From positions 992,001 to 1,056,000 of the forward strand of contig NZ_CP101156.1 of NCBI RefSeq assembly GCF_024298845.1: a DNA stretch of 64,000 nt, read 5' to 3'. Source of the stretch: Natronosalvus amylolyticus. Its GTDB lineage: Archaea; Halobacteriota; Halobacteria; Halobacteriales; Natrialbaceae. The translations under genes were made by a program, and so were the position numbers. This document shows, piece by piece, positions 1-8,988 of the stretch; position 1 is the stretch's first letter; each line of letters begins with the position of its first letter. The notes under the pieces were generated by a model. The model had not been told where the DNA came from, ran no database searches, and saw only the letters and a program-made list of their open reading frames with translations.

Positions 1-423
1 AATGAATTCGACTTTGGATCACGATGTGAATGGTGCTCGCCGGTACCACTGTGACTTAGTATCGGAACTAGCCGTGTTGTGCGGATCCCTGCCCTGAGTG
101 TGGGCAGAGAAACTCACCCCCTGAAGTTCTATGCTCGCAATAGTGTGTGATTACAGTGAGTAACGGTACTGCTGAAGTGGAACAGAGTAGTGTACCGTGT
201 AACTATGACGAAGTCGTGGTACTTGGATCAGTACCAGAATAGTGTACCAGGATCTCGTACCGCGACACAGTACTTCACTCTAGTACCATGATCCTGGATC
301 AGGAATCAGGTTCACGAGAACGTTCCACACCACCATACTTTGCTCTCAGTCGCCAAACCAAGATCTCGACCGACTGTTCCGTGTTTCTGTAGTTACAAGT
401 AGAAAGAAGGTCAAGGAAAGAAT
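1..423. other. Intergenic, GTAC-rich
   Basis: I find no convincing gene. Between about 40 and 290 the four-base word GTAC occurs nine times, mostly as GTACC or GGTAC, interleaved with GGATC/GATCC words and a TCCTG-GAT-CAGGA hairpin near 290. The upstream context lies outside the window. The clustering could be a binding-site array or chance. Confidence 0.4.
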
Positions 424-819
424 ATGGTTAGGGAAGAAGCAGAGCTGAGAATGGAGTTCATTGGCGACGTGGTCCGTCACACCAACGGCGGGATCGTCCA
501 CTGTAACGCCGAACCCACAATAGGAAAAGTAGACTACCAGCACAATTGCCAAAAGAAAATGACTGTCGGTGACGGTGTCATCCTCTATTATGAGAAGGAA
601 AGAGGGGAAGACGAATGGATCCAACTGTACCGGTTCTGCTCTAACTGTGATGATGCTCGACGACTTCCCGCACAAGGTCGTAAACACAGGAAAGAACAAG
701 CCGTAGTAGAGGGTACCTTGGAGCACTTTGAGGGAACCGTGGAAGGACATTTCTACGAAGACGCCGTAAGATTAGTTGACGTTCACGTACACCATTACAG
801 CCCAGAAACAGAGGGATAG
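424..819 (+). CDS. Hypothetical protein with four cysteines
   Basis: I do not recognise this 131-residue acidic protein. It has Cys27, Cys42 and a Cys72-x-x-Cys75 pair, with histidines near the first two, so a small zinc-binding fold is possible. No signal peptide or membrane segment is visible. The ATG at 424 is the first in frame after an A-rich leader (AAGGAAAGAAT). It converges on the leftward gene ending at 841, with 21 bases between the two stops. The composition, poorer in GC than the core half of the window, fits an acquired region. That it is a gene rests on open length and acidic, haloarchaea-like composition. Confidence 0.55.
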   Translation: MVREEAELRMEFIGDVVRHTNGGIVHCNAEPTIGKVDYQHNCQKKMTVGDGVILYYEKERGEDEWIQLYRFCSNCDDARRLPAQGRKHRKEQAVVEGTLEHFEGTVEGHFYEDAVRLVDVHVHHYSPETEG

Positions 820-840
820 TCTAATTTTAGTGCAACTTCT

Positions 841-1362
841 CTATTTCGTGTGCTCCAGGATTTGAAGAAGGCGAAAACCCAGTTCACCGAACTGCTTCTT
901 GGTTGAACTCGCTTTAACCTGAAGCGTGTCAATCCTATTCGAGTAATCCTCATTGATCACTAATTCCAACTCCATGTTGTCTATTCCCTCAAACACGGTA
1001 TCCAGCTCTGGGAGGCGTTTTTCCAACCCAAACGGGACTACAGGGCTCCATAGTTGGAATTTGTAGGTGTCCGCAGAATCGAATATTTCAGTGATATAGT
1101 CCCGGTCATTTCTGAATTTCTTCCTCAGATTATCGTAGCTCTCCTGGTAGGTACCGTATCGAAGGCCTCCTAAATGGGTTGTGACTTCGCAAATGTAGAC
1201 CTCCTGATCACCGTCTTCGGTATCTGTTACTCCTATTACATCGATCTCCAACTGGTCTCCTTGTCTAGATGAGCGCTGATTGTACATTACCAACTCGCAC
1301 TCTTTCACGACTCTCAGGTATGCGCCGACCAGGAGTTCACCTGCTTTGGGCTGGGTTGTCAT
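841..1362 (-). CDS. PD-(D/E)XK-like nuclease-fold protein
   Basis: A 173-residue protein with the pattern of a restriction-endonuclease-like fold: an N-terminal helix (GELLVGAYLRVV), a strand with an acidic residue (LEIDVIGV), then a strand ending in an acidic residue (YICEVTTH). The usual lysine of the E-x-K motif is replaced by Thr (E-V-T), so it may be an inactive or variant nuclease. The rest is helical and charged. It is transcribed leftward, with no visible operon partner, and lies in a defence-like neighbourhood just before the large STAND gene. The fold assignment is my inference from motif spacing, and another alpha/beta fold is possible. Confidence 0.5.
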   Translation of the reverse strand: MTTQPKAGELLVGAYLRVVKECELVMYNQRSSRQGDQLEIDVIGVTDTEDGDQEVYICEVTTHLGGLRYGTYQESYDNLRKKFRNDRDYITEIFDSADTYKFQLWSPVVPFGLEKRLPELDTVFEGIDNMELELVINEDYSNRIDTLQVKASSTKKQFGELGFRLLQILEHTK

Positions 1363-2067
1363 GAACCTACCATTAGACTACAGATTTAAAGAGATATAGA
1401 AAATGTGAATCGTAGATAGCGGAATCTACTGGAGTTCGCTTAGTGTGGTGTATTTATGGCCATATTTGCCACCCGTATACTACGCTAAACGTGGTGTGCG
1501 CCGACTCATTTCTGACCAGAACCGTATTTGCTTATCTGGATCTGCAGAATTTGGTTGAACCCCAACCTTTTCCCCTCGCTCACCCCTCCCGCGTCGGGGT
1601 TCGCGTCAGGCAAAAGCTTGACCAAAATGCATGGTCCGAGGGTTCTCAATCATCTTCTAACCTCCATTGCGCCCGCTTCGGCTGGCGGTTCATTCGCTCA
1701 TTCGAGAGGCAGTGACAAGAAGGTTCATGCTGGCCCATACGGGCCGGTGTGGTGCTTGTCACGGATGTCAGTACAGGATTGGGTTGTCAGTAGCGCCCGC
1801 TTCTGACGACTTTGCTCGATTGTGAGCAATGCTTACCGGCCATGTGTGTCCGCTACTGGACTACAATCGCGCTTCCGTCCCTTCATCGAGTTCCTATTTA
1901 AACTCTGTTAATTCAGCCTCTAGTTTGCTTTCATCTACCTGTTCCGGTGTAGCGTCCTAAGCGCTGTTTGCTCGGGGGAGTCTCGCGGATCCTCGCGTCT
2001 CGTAGTTTGACCAACACATTGATGCGTGTATGTGATAACACGAGTTTTGTAAAACACTTTACGAGCA
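1363..2067. other. Gene-poor spacer before the STAND gene
   Basis: About 700 bases with only short overlapping reading frames of poor quality (for example around 1443-1806). An 11-base word ATAACACGAGT occurs at 2035-2045 and again at 2072-2082, the second copy inside the first codons of the STAND gene. It could be a regulatory repeat. I see no RNA gene. Confidence 0.4.
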
Positions 2068-5000
2068 ATGAATAACACGAGTGAAGTGGGGAGTGGAGAC
2101 GGTTCGAGATTGGCTCTAAAAGCCAAGCGGAAAGCTGGTCTAGCACGCGGTGACCTTTTCCAGGATATCATTGGGGGGATCTGCATGCTATCTGTTCTAT
2201 TAGGCGATTCGAAAGCTGTCAAGATCGAAACGCCGTACGATGAGGACGATAGATTTGATGATATCATTTTAGAGACGGAGGAGGAGACTATCTGTATTCA
2301 AGTGAAAAACGGACCAGATTACCGCTTCACCGAAACCGATCTCAATGGCAGCTCAGGTCGATTGAATGTTGAAAAGCTGGTTGAATCTGCGAAATCTAGG
2401 CAGGACGGAGATGCCGGATCTCGATTTATCGTATTCACGTCGTACAATACACCTCAACCGTCCCATGTTCCATTAGCATGCGATGGCTCAGAGTTTCGTT
2501 TATTCGGTGGGTTGAATTTTGAAACTCAACAGCTCGCAGGTAAATCAGGAACAGTCTCGGAAAACACCGAAATTGAATTCATATTTGAGGTTCCCGGTGT
2601 TGAATTGGACGAGGAGGAAGAGGCTTTTCAAGGATTGAAGACGACAAAGATATTCGACCACATTCTTGCTGAGGTCAGGCCGCTTTTTGATGATAGGGTC
2701 AATCCAAGAATCGCGGATTCTGAAACATTGGTTGAACGAGCGATAAGCCTTGCAGCTCGGGCCCGTGAAGATCCAGGACATCGCCTAACCCGTGATATCA
2801 TTGCTGATCGGTTAGAGGTATTACCCTCTGTTCAAGAAATCCCCCAAGTATTTCCTGTGGATGAGGACTGTATAATCCCTGACTGGATTCACGATCTCCG
2901 AAGTTCAATGGTAGATGGTGGGGAGCGGCTTCTCATTGAAGGCGAACCAGGAAGCGGGAAGTCTACAGGCATAGAGCTACTCCACAGTAGTTTGGAGGAG
3001 AGGGATTCGTTTCGAACAATCAGATATAATCTCTTTTCCCCCTCGGATCGACCTTCAGAAGCGAGTGATAGGATTGATCCTGAGTGGTTCCGTGATCAGA
3101 TAGCAGCACAGTTACGAAATGAGTTCCCAAGGGGATTCGACTCCGATAACACTCCAGTGTGGACGGGAACTGATGATTTGCAAAATCACATTTATTCCGC
3201 AGCAGATTGGGCCAAGGAACACAATCAGCAGGGTATAGTTGTCATTGATGGGTTAGATCATGCGCTTCCGAATCCCGAAGGGATGAACACCCGCGAAGAT
3301 ATTGAAGGCACGATAGTAGATGAAATTGGGAAGTTAAGTATCCCAGAACCACTTCGGCTTCTGCTGGTTGGGCGAGAACTGTCCAAGAAAGCTAAACAGA
3401 CACTGTCGGTAGATGATCAAGAACCAGTACCGGCTTGGCAAAGAACTGAGATTGAAACCTATTTTGAACAAAATGGTGTTACTGTCGATTCCGCACTTCT
3501 CGACTCCGTGTATAGAGTATCCAATGGGCTTCCGGTGATACTGTCCCACCTCTTACGAACTGGTCGATCCAAACCTGGAAGTATAGAGGACGGCTTGCGT
3601 TCGGCAGTGGCCGATGCGCCTGAGGTTCATGGGGAATTGAAAGAATACTACGAACGAATATGGGAGCCGGTGAGTCCACATTCACGTGATGTTCTCTCAT
3701 TAATCGCAGTTAGTCCGACGGCCATGGAAGCGGAACTCGTATACGAAATTCTTGATCTTCCTTGGATTCAAAATAAGGTAGAGTTGGAGAGCGGGGCACT
3801 TGCTCACACACTGGAGCGGAGTGATTCAGATCTGTATCATATATTCCACGCTAGTTTCCGTGAGTTTGTCATCGAGGAATTGAGTACGAATGAGAAGGAA
3901 GAGATTCATGAAAGCTTGTACAAGTTTTATTTCCAAAAATCTACTACCTCACCGTCTTATCAGACCAGGTTGCGATATCATGCTGAACATGGACCCGGTC
4001 TGGAACATCTCCGTGGTTTGGCTTCTCAAGATAACATTTTGCACTGGTGGCGTGAAGGCGCTCATATCAGTGAGATAACGGAATCGTTAGAACTTGCGTT
4101 TGAGGGTGCAGTGGAAGCCGGTGACTACGCAACCGTCTTTTATTGTACGATTCTCGGGGCTACAACTCATGGTATGCTGTCCGTCTATGTCGATGATCGA
4201 TTAGAGTACTATATTGCGTTAGGTGATGGAAATAAAGCACTCAGGTTCCTTGAACAGACTCGGGAGAATTCGCCTGGGAGCGGTGCTGTTCTTGACGCTA
4301 TGCAATCGATTGCCCTTGTCTGGCCCGAGAAGTTAGATCCCGATTGGCTTGAAGAGTGGTTTGAGAACAACCAGGGAAGAGATCAGTCCTTTGACTGGAA
4401 ACCAGAAGCGTATTTTGATACTGCTGCAAGAATACTCCCTCCTGACGATTTCTGGCGGCACGCCAGCGGTATAGTATCAGGCGAGTCAGAAGACCAGTTC
4501 ACATATCAGGTATTCAAGGGTTTGAGGGAAAACCCAGTTCACCTCCAAGAGCGGCCTGAACCACCAGAATGGTTGTTTGATGATATGACAAAAACTCTAG
4601 AAGCTTGCGAGACTATTGGTTCACAGCTTCCCGCTGAGTGGCAGCATCGGTTCCTAGAGGAGCTTTCAGAATTCAACGACTTATCTGCACCAGCGCTTCA
4701 TACTGTCCTGAAGTGTGGGGCTGATGAAGACAAGGTAAAACAAAGTCTTGACTTAATCCAGTTCGGTGATGCACGAAGCATCAATGAGGACTATCCGCGG
4801 TTCAGTGAGGCATACTACGTCGGAGCAACACTAGCAGATCTCGGGTTTACACCCGATGCCCTCCTGACCGAGGTAGATGATATGGCCAATGAACAACCTC
4901 GCATTCGGCAGCTCGTGGCTATCATTGGTGCCGCTACAACGAGGGGAGCGAGTACTGAGACAACTAATTGGACTGATGCCACGCTTACATTCATTCGAGA

Positions 5001-6534
5001 TTTGCTGGAAACCCGTCAACTTGGCTCCCCAGAACCAGAGCATTTTGCAAGAACTCAATATCGGACATTACTGAGAAAGACCACGCACGAGTTCGTTGAA
5101 GTTGTCGATGAAGGCACGGACGAATTAATCGACGATGTATTAGACATCGCCGATCCAGAACGTTATCAGCCGTATTTACTGAGTAAATTGGCCGAAGATA
5201 TGCGGCGTGTAAGTGATGCACACCATCCAGAGGACCAGCATATATCGATATGGGAGGAAAGATATCGTGATCTTATGCGGGGACAGCCCTCAGGGGAGCC
5301 GCCATCAAGAGAATTAATGGATCTTGCTATCCGAGCTGCTGACTCAAATGAAATGGGCTATGCCGAGAATTACTTCGAAAAAGCAATAGAACGAGGGTTT
5401 CGATACGGATATCACAAAGATATTCTCCTCAGTGACATCTGGGAGGGTCTCCTCCATGTAGTCGAGGATGATTGGGAGTCTCATAAGGGAACAGCGATTC
5501 AGCTAATCAATTGGGCGAACCTTCTCCATCAAATTACAGATGGTGATGAAACGAGTCACCTCGAATACGATTTTCTATCAACGCTTCTTGATGAAAATGC
5601 AGTCGATTACCATTCTGTGGCTAATACTGTGAGGGAAACCGGAACAGCACGACGATTGCGAAAATGGCGACTGCGGAATCCGGGGGGAATCACAAAAGAA
5701 GAACTTGAAGAAATAATTCAGATACGCGAATGGAAGCTCAGAGCTCGTTCACATGCAACCAAAGATATCAGGTATTTCGCCGATGCTGCGTTGATTGCTG
5801 CCGATCAAGGATGGGACAGCACAGTGAAACTAGCGTTACGCTGTATGAATAGAGGTGAATACGTTGGCAATGGTGTGGATAAGGAAAAAGCTGAGGAGAT
5901 TCGAGAGCTTGCAGAAACGTTTGATGTACGGATCCCCGATGACATAGTCTCCGTTGAAGACTCCGATGATTACGGGAAAAGTGACTTACAAAGACCACCC
6001 GACCTAGCAGAGAAACTACATAAAACACTTGCAGCACATGAATTTGAGGACCCGATCTCTACGGGGAAATTAGACGAATTCTCTCCAAATGAATTGGAGA
6101 ATGCTGGAAAGGCAGTAATTCAAACCAGGAAATACAACCCTTCCGTAGTCGCACCTATCGCGGAAAAACTTGTAGAACACGGTATGGAAGATATTGCCAG
6201 TTCCTTAATCGTGGGTTCAATTGCTGAGTGTCGATTGCTGACCTGGAGGTGGTACGGACACGGACGGTTCGAAATGGTATGCGAGGTACTACTTGATATT
6301 GAGGGGGAAGACGCTCTGGAGTTGGTTCTTAATGCGTGGCAATCGAGCGATCTTGACTCAAAGACTAATCAGTGTATTTTCCCACAATTAGTCTGGATCG
6401 TAAAACACACACGTGGTCAGGTCGCCGCAGAAGAACTGATCGATCAAAGTGTACACTGGTTACGCGAACTGCTAAAACCACACGAAAACGAGGTGCAACA
6501 CTGGGGTGCCATAGAATCTCACCCGTCGGATTAG
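2068..6534 (+). CDS. Putative antiviral STAND NTPase with N-terminal Cap4/Mrr-like nuclease
   Basis: A 1488-residue, three-part protein. Residues ~20-180 look like a PD-(D/E)XK nuclease of the Cap4/DUF4297 kind: a helix with GGxxxxLSVLL, Glu54, Asp64-Asp65 on a strand, then Gln78-Val79-Lys80. Residues ~270-560 are a P-loop NTPase with Walker A GEPGSGKST (292-300) and Walker B IVVIDGLD (390-397), the D-x-x-D form typical of STAND proteins. From ~600 to the end the protein is helical and repeat-like, as expected of a TPR-type sensor. Known STAND proteins of this layout (Avs and relatives) recognise phage proteins and then activate the nuclease; that role here is inferred. A small membrane protein follows 59 bases downstream on the same strand. 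The composition, poorer in GC than the core half of the window, suggests transfer. Confidence 0.8.
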   Translation: MNNTSEVGSGDGSRLALKAKRKAGLARGDLFQDIIGGICMLSVLLGDSKAVKIETPYDEDDRFDDIILETEEETICIQVKNGPDYRFTETDLNGSSGRLNVEKLVESAKSRQDGDAGSRFIVFTSYNTPQPSHVPLACDGSEFRLFGGLNFETQQLAGKSGTVSENTEIEFIFEVPGVELDEEEEAFQGLKTTKIFDHILAEVRPLFDDRVNPRIADSETLVERAISLAARAREDPGHRLTRDIIADRLEVLPSVQEIPQVFPVDEDCIIPDWIHDLRSSMVDGGERLLIEGEPGSGKSTGIELLHSSLEERDSFRTIRYNLFSPSDRPSEASDRIDPEWFRDQIAAQLRNEFPRGFDSDNTPVWTGTDDLQNHIYSAADWAKEHNQQGIVVIDGLDHALPNPEGMNTREDIEGTIVDEIGKLSIPEPLRLLLVGRELSKKAKQTLSVDDQEPVPAWQRTEIETYFEQNGVTVDSALLDSVYRVSNGLPVILSHLLRTGRSKPGSIEDGLRSAVADAPEVHGELKEYYERIWEPVSPHSRDVLSLIAVSPTAMEAELVYEILDLPWIQNKVELESGALAHTLERSDSDLYHIFHASFREFVIEELSTNEKEEIHESLYKFYFQKSTTSPSYQTRLRYHAEHGPGLEHLRGLASQDNILHWWREGAHISEITESLELAFEGAVEAGDYATVFYCTILGATTHGMLSVYVDDRLEYYIALGDGNKALRFLEQTRENSPGSGAVLDAMQSIALVWPEKLDPDWLEEWFENNQGRDQSFDWKPEAYFDTAARILPPDDFWRHASGIVSGESEDQFTYQVFKGLRENPVHLQERPEPPEWLFDDMTKTLEACETIGSQLPAEWQHRFLEELSEFNDLSAPALHTVLKCGADEDKVKQSLDLIQFGDARSINEDYPRFSEAYYVGATLADLGFTPDALLTEVDDMANEQPRIRQLVAIIGAATTRGASTETTNWTDATLTFIRDLLETRQLGSPEPEHFARTQYRTLLRKTTHEFVEVVDEGTDELIDDVLDIADPERYQPYLLSKLAEDMRRVSDAHHPEDQHISIWEERYRDLMRGQPSGEPPSRELMDLAIRAADSNEMGYAENYFEKAIERGFRYGYHKDILLSDIWEGLLHVVEDDWESHKGTAIQLINWANLLHQITDGDETSHLEYDFLSTLLDENAVDYHSVANTVRETGTARRLRKWRLRNPGGITKEELEEIIQIREWKLRARSHATKDIRYFADAALIAADQGWDSTVKLALRCMNRGEYVGNGVDKEKAEEIRELAETFDVRIPDDIVSVEDSDDYGKSDLQRPPDLAEKLHKTLAAHEFEDPISTGKLDEFSPNELENAGKAVIQTRKYNPSVVAPIAEKLVEHGMEDIASSLIVGSIAECRLLTWRWYGHGRFEMVCEVLLDIEGEDALELVLNAWQSSDLDSKTNQCIFPQLVWIVKHTRGQVAAEELIDQSVHWLRELLKPHENEVQHWGAIESHPSD

Positions 6535-6593
6535 AATAAATAGTCAGCGCTGTTCGACAGCATTCTTATCGGGGGAGTTCGATTCTACCACTT

Positions 6594-7055
6594 ATGATAA
6601 ATTGGTCACCAATCGTTTCGTCAGTGGGGATTGCTCTGGTGTTAATAGGAACTCTCGTCCTGGCTCTCCCTGATCTTCCTCGGTTTCTGCGAATTAGATA
6701 CTACAAGAATTCTCGATTACTCCGAGACTATTACGAAGCGCGAGAGTACGTCTTCTCAGCTAAGAGGGGGCGGAAATTCACGTTTGATGACTATGTTATT
6801 TGTTATACATTCATTGATTACCTTGATATGAACTATAGGAGCGATATTCCAGATAACACGCCCAAGAAAATTGAGACGGGTGCTGTGACAATCAGGGCCA
6901 AGGAAGAGGACGGATGGAATGAATACGATTTCCAAATGCCACAGAAATCAATAGTGGAACTCTTAGATCTGACTCTCGAACGTGAATGCCGTATGAGTGG
7001 AATTGCTATTGCGCTGATTGGGACACTCCTGGCGATCATAGGGGTTCTACTTTAG
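6594..7055 (+). CDS. Small membrane protein, two TM segments
   Basis: A 153-residue protein with a hydrophobic segment at residues ~7-27 (a VLIGTLVLAL core) and a second at ~133-153 ending at the C-terminus. Between them lies a soluble loop of ~100 charged residues. I do not recognise the family. It starts 59 bases after the STAND NTPase gene on the same strand, so the two may be co-transcribed. Paired small membrane proteins are common as effectors or accessory parts in prokaryotic defence operons, but a link to the STAND protein is inferred only from position. Confidence 0.6.
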   Translation: MINWSPIVSSVGIALVLIGTLVLALPDLPRFLRIRYYKNSRLLRDYYEAREYVFSAKRGRKFTFDDYVICYTFIDYLDMNYRSDIPDNTPKKIETGAVTIRAKEEDGWNEYDFQMPQKSIVELLDLTLERECRMSGIAIALIGTLLAIIGVLL

Positions 7056-7205
7056 ACGATATAGTCATAGAGGCTACTCAGGTCCAGAGACTGACAACAG
7101 GATCTCGATATTAATGGGTTGCCCTCCTCTCAATCTGTGAAAGATACTTCCGACGCTCAATCACCTTTACTAAGGAAATAATACCAGAGAACCGTACTCC
7201 CCTGA

Positions 7206-8432
7206 CTATCGACCGAATCTCTGCCGCATCTGTCTATGGAAATCCTCCGAATACTTCTCCCAAGCCGCCTGACCAAAGTCCTCCGGTTCTATCCCCTCAT
7301 GATGCTCCCTCTCCTCACCAACAATCCAGCCGTGATCGACGTAGAACTGCAGGACTCTTGTAGAGCTCTCTGTTGAGATTACCAGCACATCCGTAACATT
7401 CGTCGGGATCTCATCTATCACTTCGTCCGGATTAGGAAAAGTTCCCCGAGCAAACAGCACCTGCTCATTCACCCTCTCGATATGTGACTTCGTCAGCGGT
7501 ATTTTCGGCAGACTCTCGACTACTCTATGGTTCGTGAAACAGACAGGGCACTCCTTCACCTCCAAATATTCTAGTAAGTCGTGCTCCGCGTACTTACGCC
7601 GCATCTCCGCAAGCTGAGCTTCAAGATAGTCCGACTCAGCAAATCTCTCTGGATCCTCTAGGATACGATCCTGTACCTTCTCCTTCTCTGACTCAGACAT
7701 CGATACCTGTCCGAATATCTCAGCTCTATCAAATAGAAAACTCCCCCATAACTCCCCCAGCTCTTGTGGTTGCACAATTACCCCCATCTCCTCAATACGA
7801 GTACCTGTGAACCCGCCAGGATCAGATGGTGTAATTGTCGAGAAAAATAGGATCCTGGGGAACTTAAAATAGGTGTGAATATGGTCTTCACCATAGACAC
7901 TGGTGCCGTCGAGGTTCCTCTGCATGTAAAGTTCAAAACCCTCGGGGGCTTCAGGATCAGAGCTAACTAAGTCAAGCTCACCAGCGAAGAAAATATGGTG
8001 CTGAGAAGGATCTTCAGAAACCGATTTCTCACCAAGCAAGATCTCTTCCCACGTCTCCAACCGCTCTTTGACTACCTCGTTCTTGAAATGTTCATTTTCA
8101 TCCCAGACCGCCAATTCAGAGACCAGAAGCCGCCAAGACACAGATAGAACAAACTTGTACATCCACTCATCGTACTCGAACTCATCCTTTTGACTTCGAA
8201 CATGGGGATAGAACACCCGAGCCGCGAACTTACCCTCCCAGTCGGAGAAAATCTGTTCACAGTCCTCGCAGAGTAGCTTTTCGTGATGATCCTGGATTCG
8301 AGTATCCGGGTCTACAGCCTTTCTTAGGAACGGTGTTGCCCCAGTCTTCTTCATCCATCGGATTACAAATCGAGGGATGATGTGGCTGTTCTGCAGTTCG
8401 CGGTTTTCTCCGCAAAGCCTGCACTCACCCAT
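7206..8432 (-). CDS. HNH-like zinc protein
   Basis: A 408-residue protein opening with a C-x-x-C knuckle (Cys4, Cys7) followed by SHIIPRF and then LLCEDCEQIFSDWE. This Cys-Cys / His / Cys-Cys layout is that of HNH-type endonucleases. A second C-x-x-C (ECPVCF) sits near residue ~295. The middle is long, aromatic-rich and unassigned. It is the last gene of a tight leftward operon: its ATG overlaps the stop of the preceding 41-residue gene, which in turn overlaps a ribbon-helix-helix-like gene. This suggests translational coupling and a shared function, plausibly defence or toxin-like. The nuclease activity is inferred from the motif. Confidence 0.6.
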   Translation of the reverse strand: MGECRLCGENRELQNSHIIPRFVIRWMKKTGATPFLRKAVDPDTRIQDHHEKLLCEDCEQIFSDWEGKFAARVFYPHVRSQKDEFEYDEWMYKFVLSVSWRLLVSELAVWDENEHFKNEVVKERLETWEEILLGEKSVSEDPSQHHIFFAGELDLVSSDPEAPEGFELYMQRNLDGTSVYGEDHIHTYFKFPRILFFSTITPSDPGGFTGTRIEEMGVIVQPQELGELWGSFLFDRAEIFGQVSMSESEKEKVQDRILEDPERFAESDYLEAQLAEMRRKYAEHDLLEYLEVKECPVCFTNHRVVESLPKIPLTKSHIERVNEQVLFARGTFPNPDEVIDEIPTNVTDVLVISTESSTRVLQFYVDHGWIVGEEREHHEGIEPEDFGQAAWEKYSEDFHRQMRQRFGR

Positions 8433-8550
8433 GATACCCCGAATTGAGCGTCACGAACTCGTTGAAAGTGTAATACCACTCGTCGTCTCTGAATCTCGGA
8501 AAGTACCCCTCTAGATGTGGATTCTTGACACAGACGTTCTCCTCAATCAT
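8425..8550 (-). CDS. 41-residue coupled protein
   Basis: A small open frame too short for most gene callers. It starts with ATG at 8550, inside the last codons of the ribbon-helix-helix-like gene (stop at 8543), and ends with TGA at 8425-8427, just past the ATG of the HNH-like gene (8432). Overlap at both ends argues for a real, translationally coupled gene. The product is aromatic and acidic (YFPRFRDDEWYYTFNEFV in the middle) with one cysteine. No known family is recognised. Confidence 0.6.
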   Translation of the reverse strand: MIEENVCVKNPHLEGYFPRFRDDEWYYTFNEFVTLNSGYHG

Positions 8551-8749
8551 ACCTTTCTAACTCCTCGCGGACGATCTCTCGAATACGCTCTTCTGTTGTT
8601 TTGAGCTCATCACTTTCTTCTACATAGTAGAGATAATTTCGGTAGAGCATCCAGAGATACTGATCCCAAGGTTCACCTTGTTCCGTTCGATGTTGATTCA
8701 GTTCTTCGAAAAGTTCTGAGTCAACCTTGATCGTCTTCCGATCACTCAT
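8543..8749 (-). CDS. Ribbon-helix-helix-like regulator or antitoxin
   Basis: A 68-residue protein with a short N-terminal strand (KTIKVDSELFEEL) followed by helices, then an acidic C-terminal helix ending REIVREELERYD. This matches the CopG/VapB-like haloarchaeal regulators that open toxin-antitoxin or autoregulated operons. It is the first gene of a three-gene leftward operon. Its promoter region holds palindromic TTGTA-N-TACAA-like sites (8758-8804), consistent with self-repression. DNA binding and the antitoxin role are inferred. Confidence 0.6.
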   Translation of the reverse strand: MSDRKTIKVDSELFEELNQHRTEQGEPWDQYLWMLYRNYLYYVEESDELKTTEERIREIVREELERYD

Positions 8750-8757
8750 GTACGCAA

Positions 8758-8804
8758 TTTGTACTACAGACTATATCAATCTATGGGTACAATTGTAGTA
8801 CAAT
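8758..8804. promoter_or_regulatory. Candidate operator of the RHH/HNH operon
   Basis: Just upstream of the leftward gene starting at 8749 lie an imperfect palindrome TTGTA-C-TACAG (8759-8769), a perfect one TACAATTGTA (8788-8797) and an overlapping ATTGTA-G-TACAAT (8792-8804). Repeated half-sites of TTGTA/TACAA ahead of a ribbon-helix-helix gene are typical of autoregulatory operators. Confidence 0.5.
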
Positions 8805-8988
8805 CAGTAATAGTTGTTTCTGGAATTCTTCGTCCGTGTACTTCGGCGGTCGCGGCATTTACTCAGGTATGGTAGACGGATCATCAAAAACAGTCGTGTT
8901 CCACGCAATCAAACTCCCCTGAGTACCGGGATCACTCCGACTCAGTCTCGCCGGTGTCACGGTCGATGGGTAATCCGTCAAGTGCACC

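Noticed and set aside
1443-1806. Two overlapping plus-strand frames before the STAND gene
   Set aside because: Composition rich in Cys, Ser and Arg, unlike haloarchaeal proteins; no start context.
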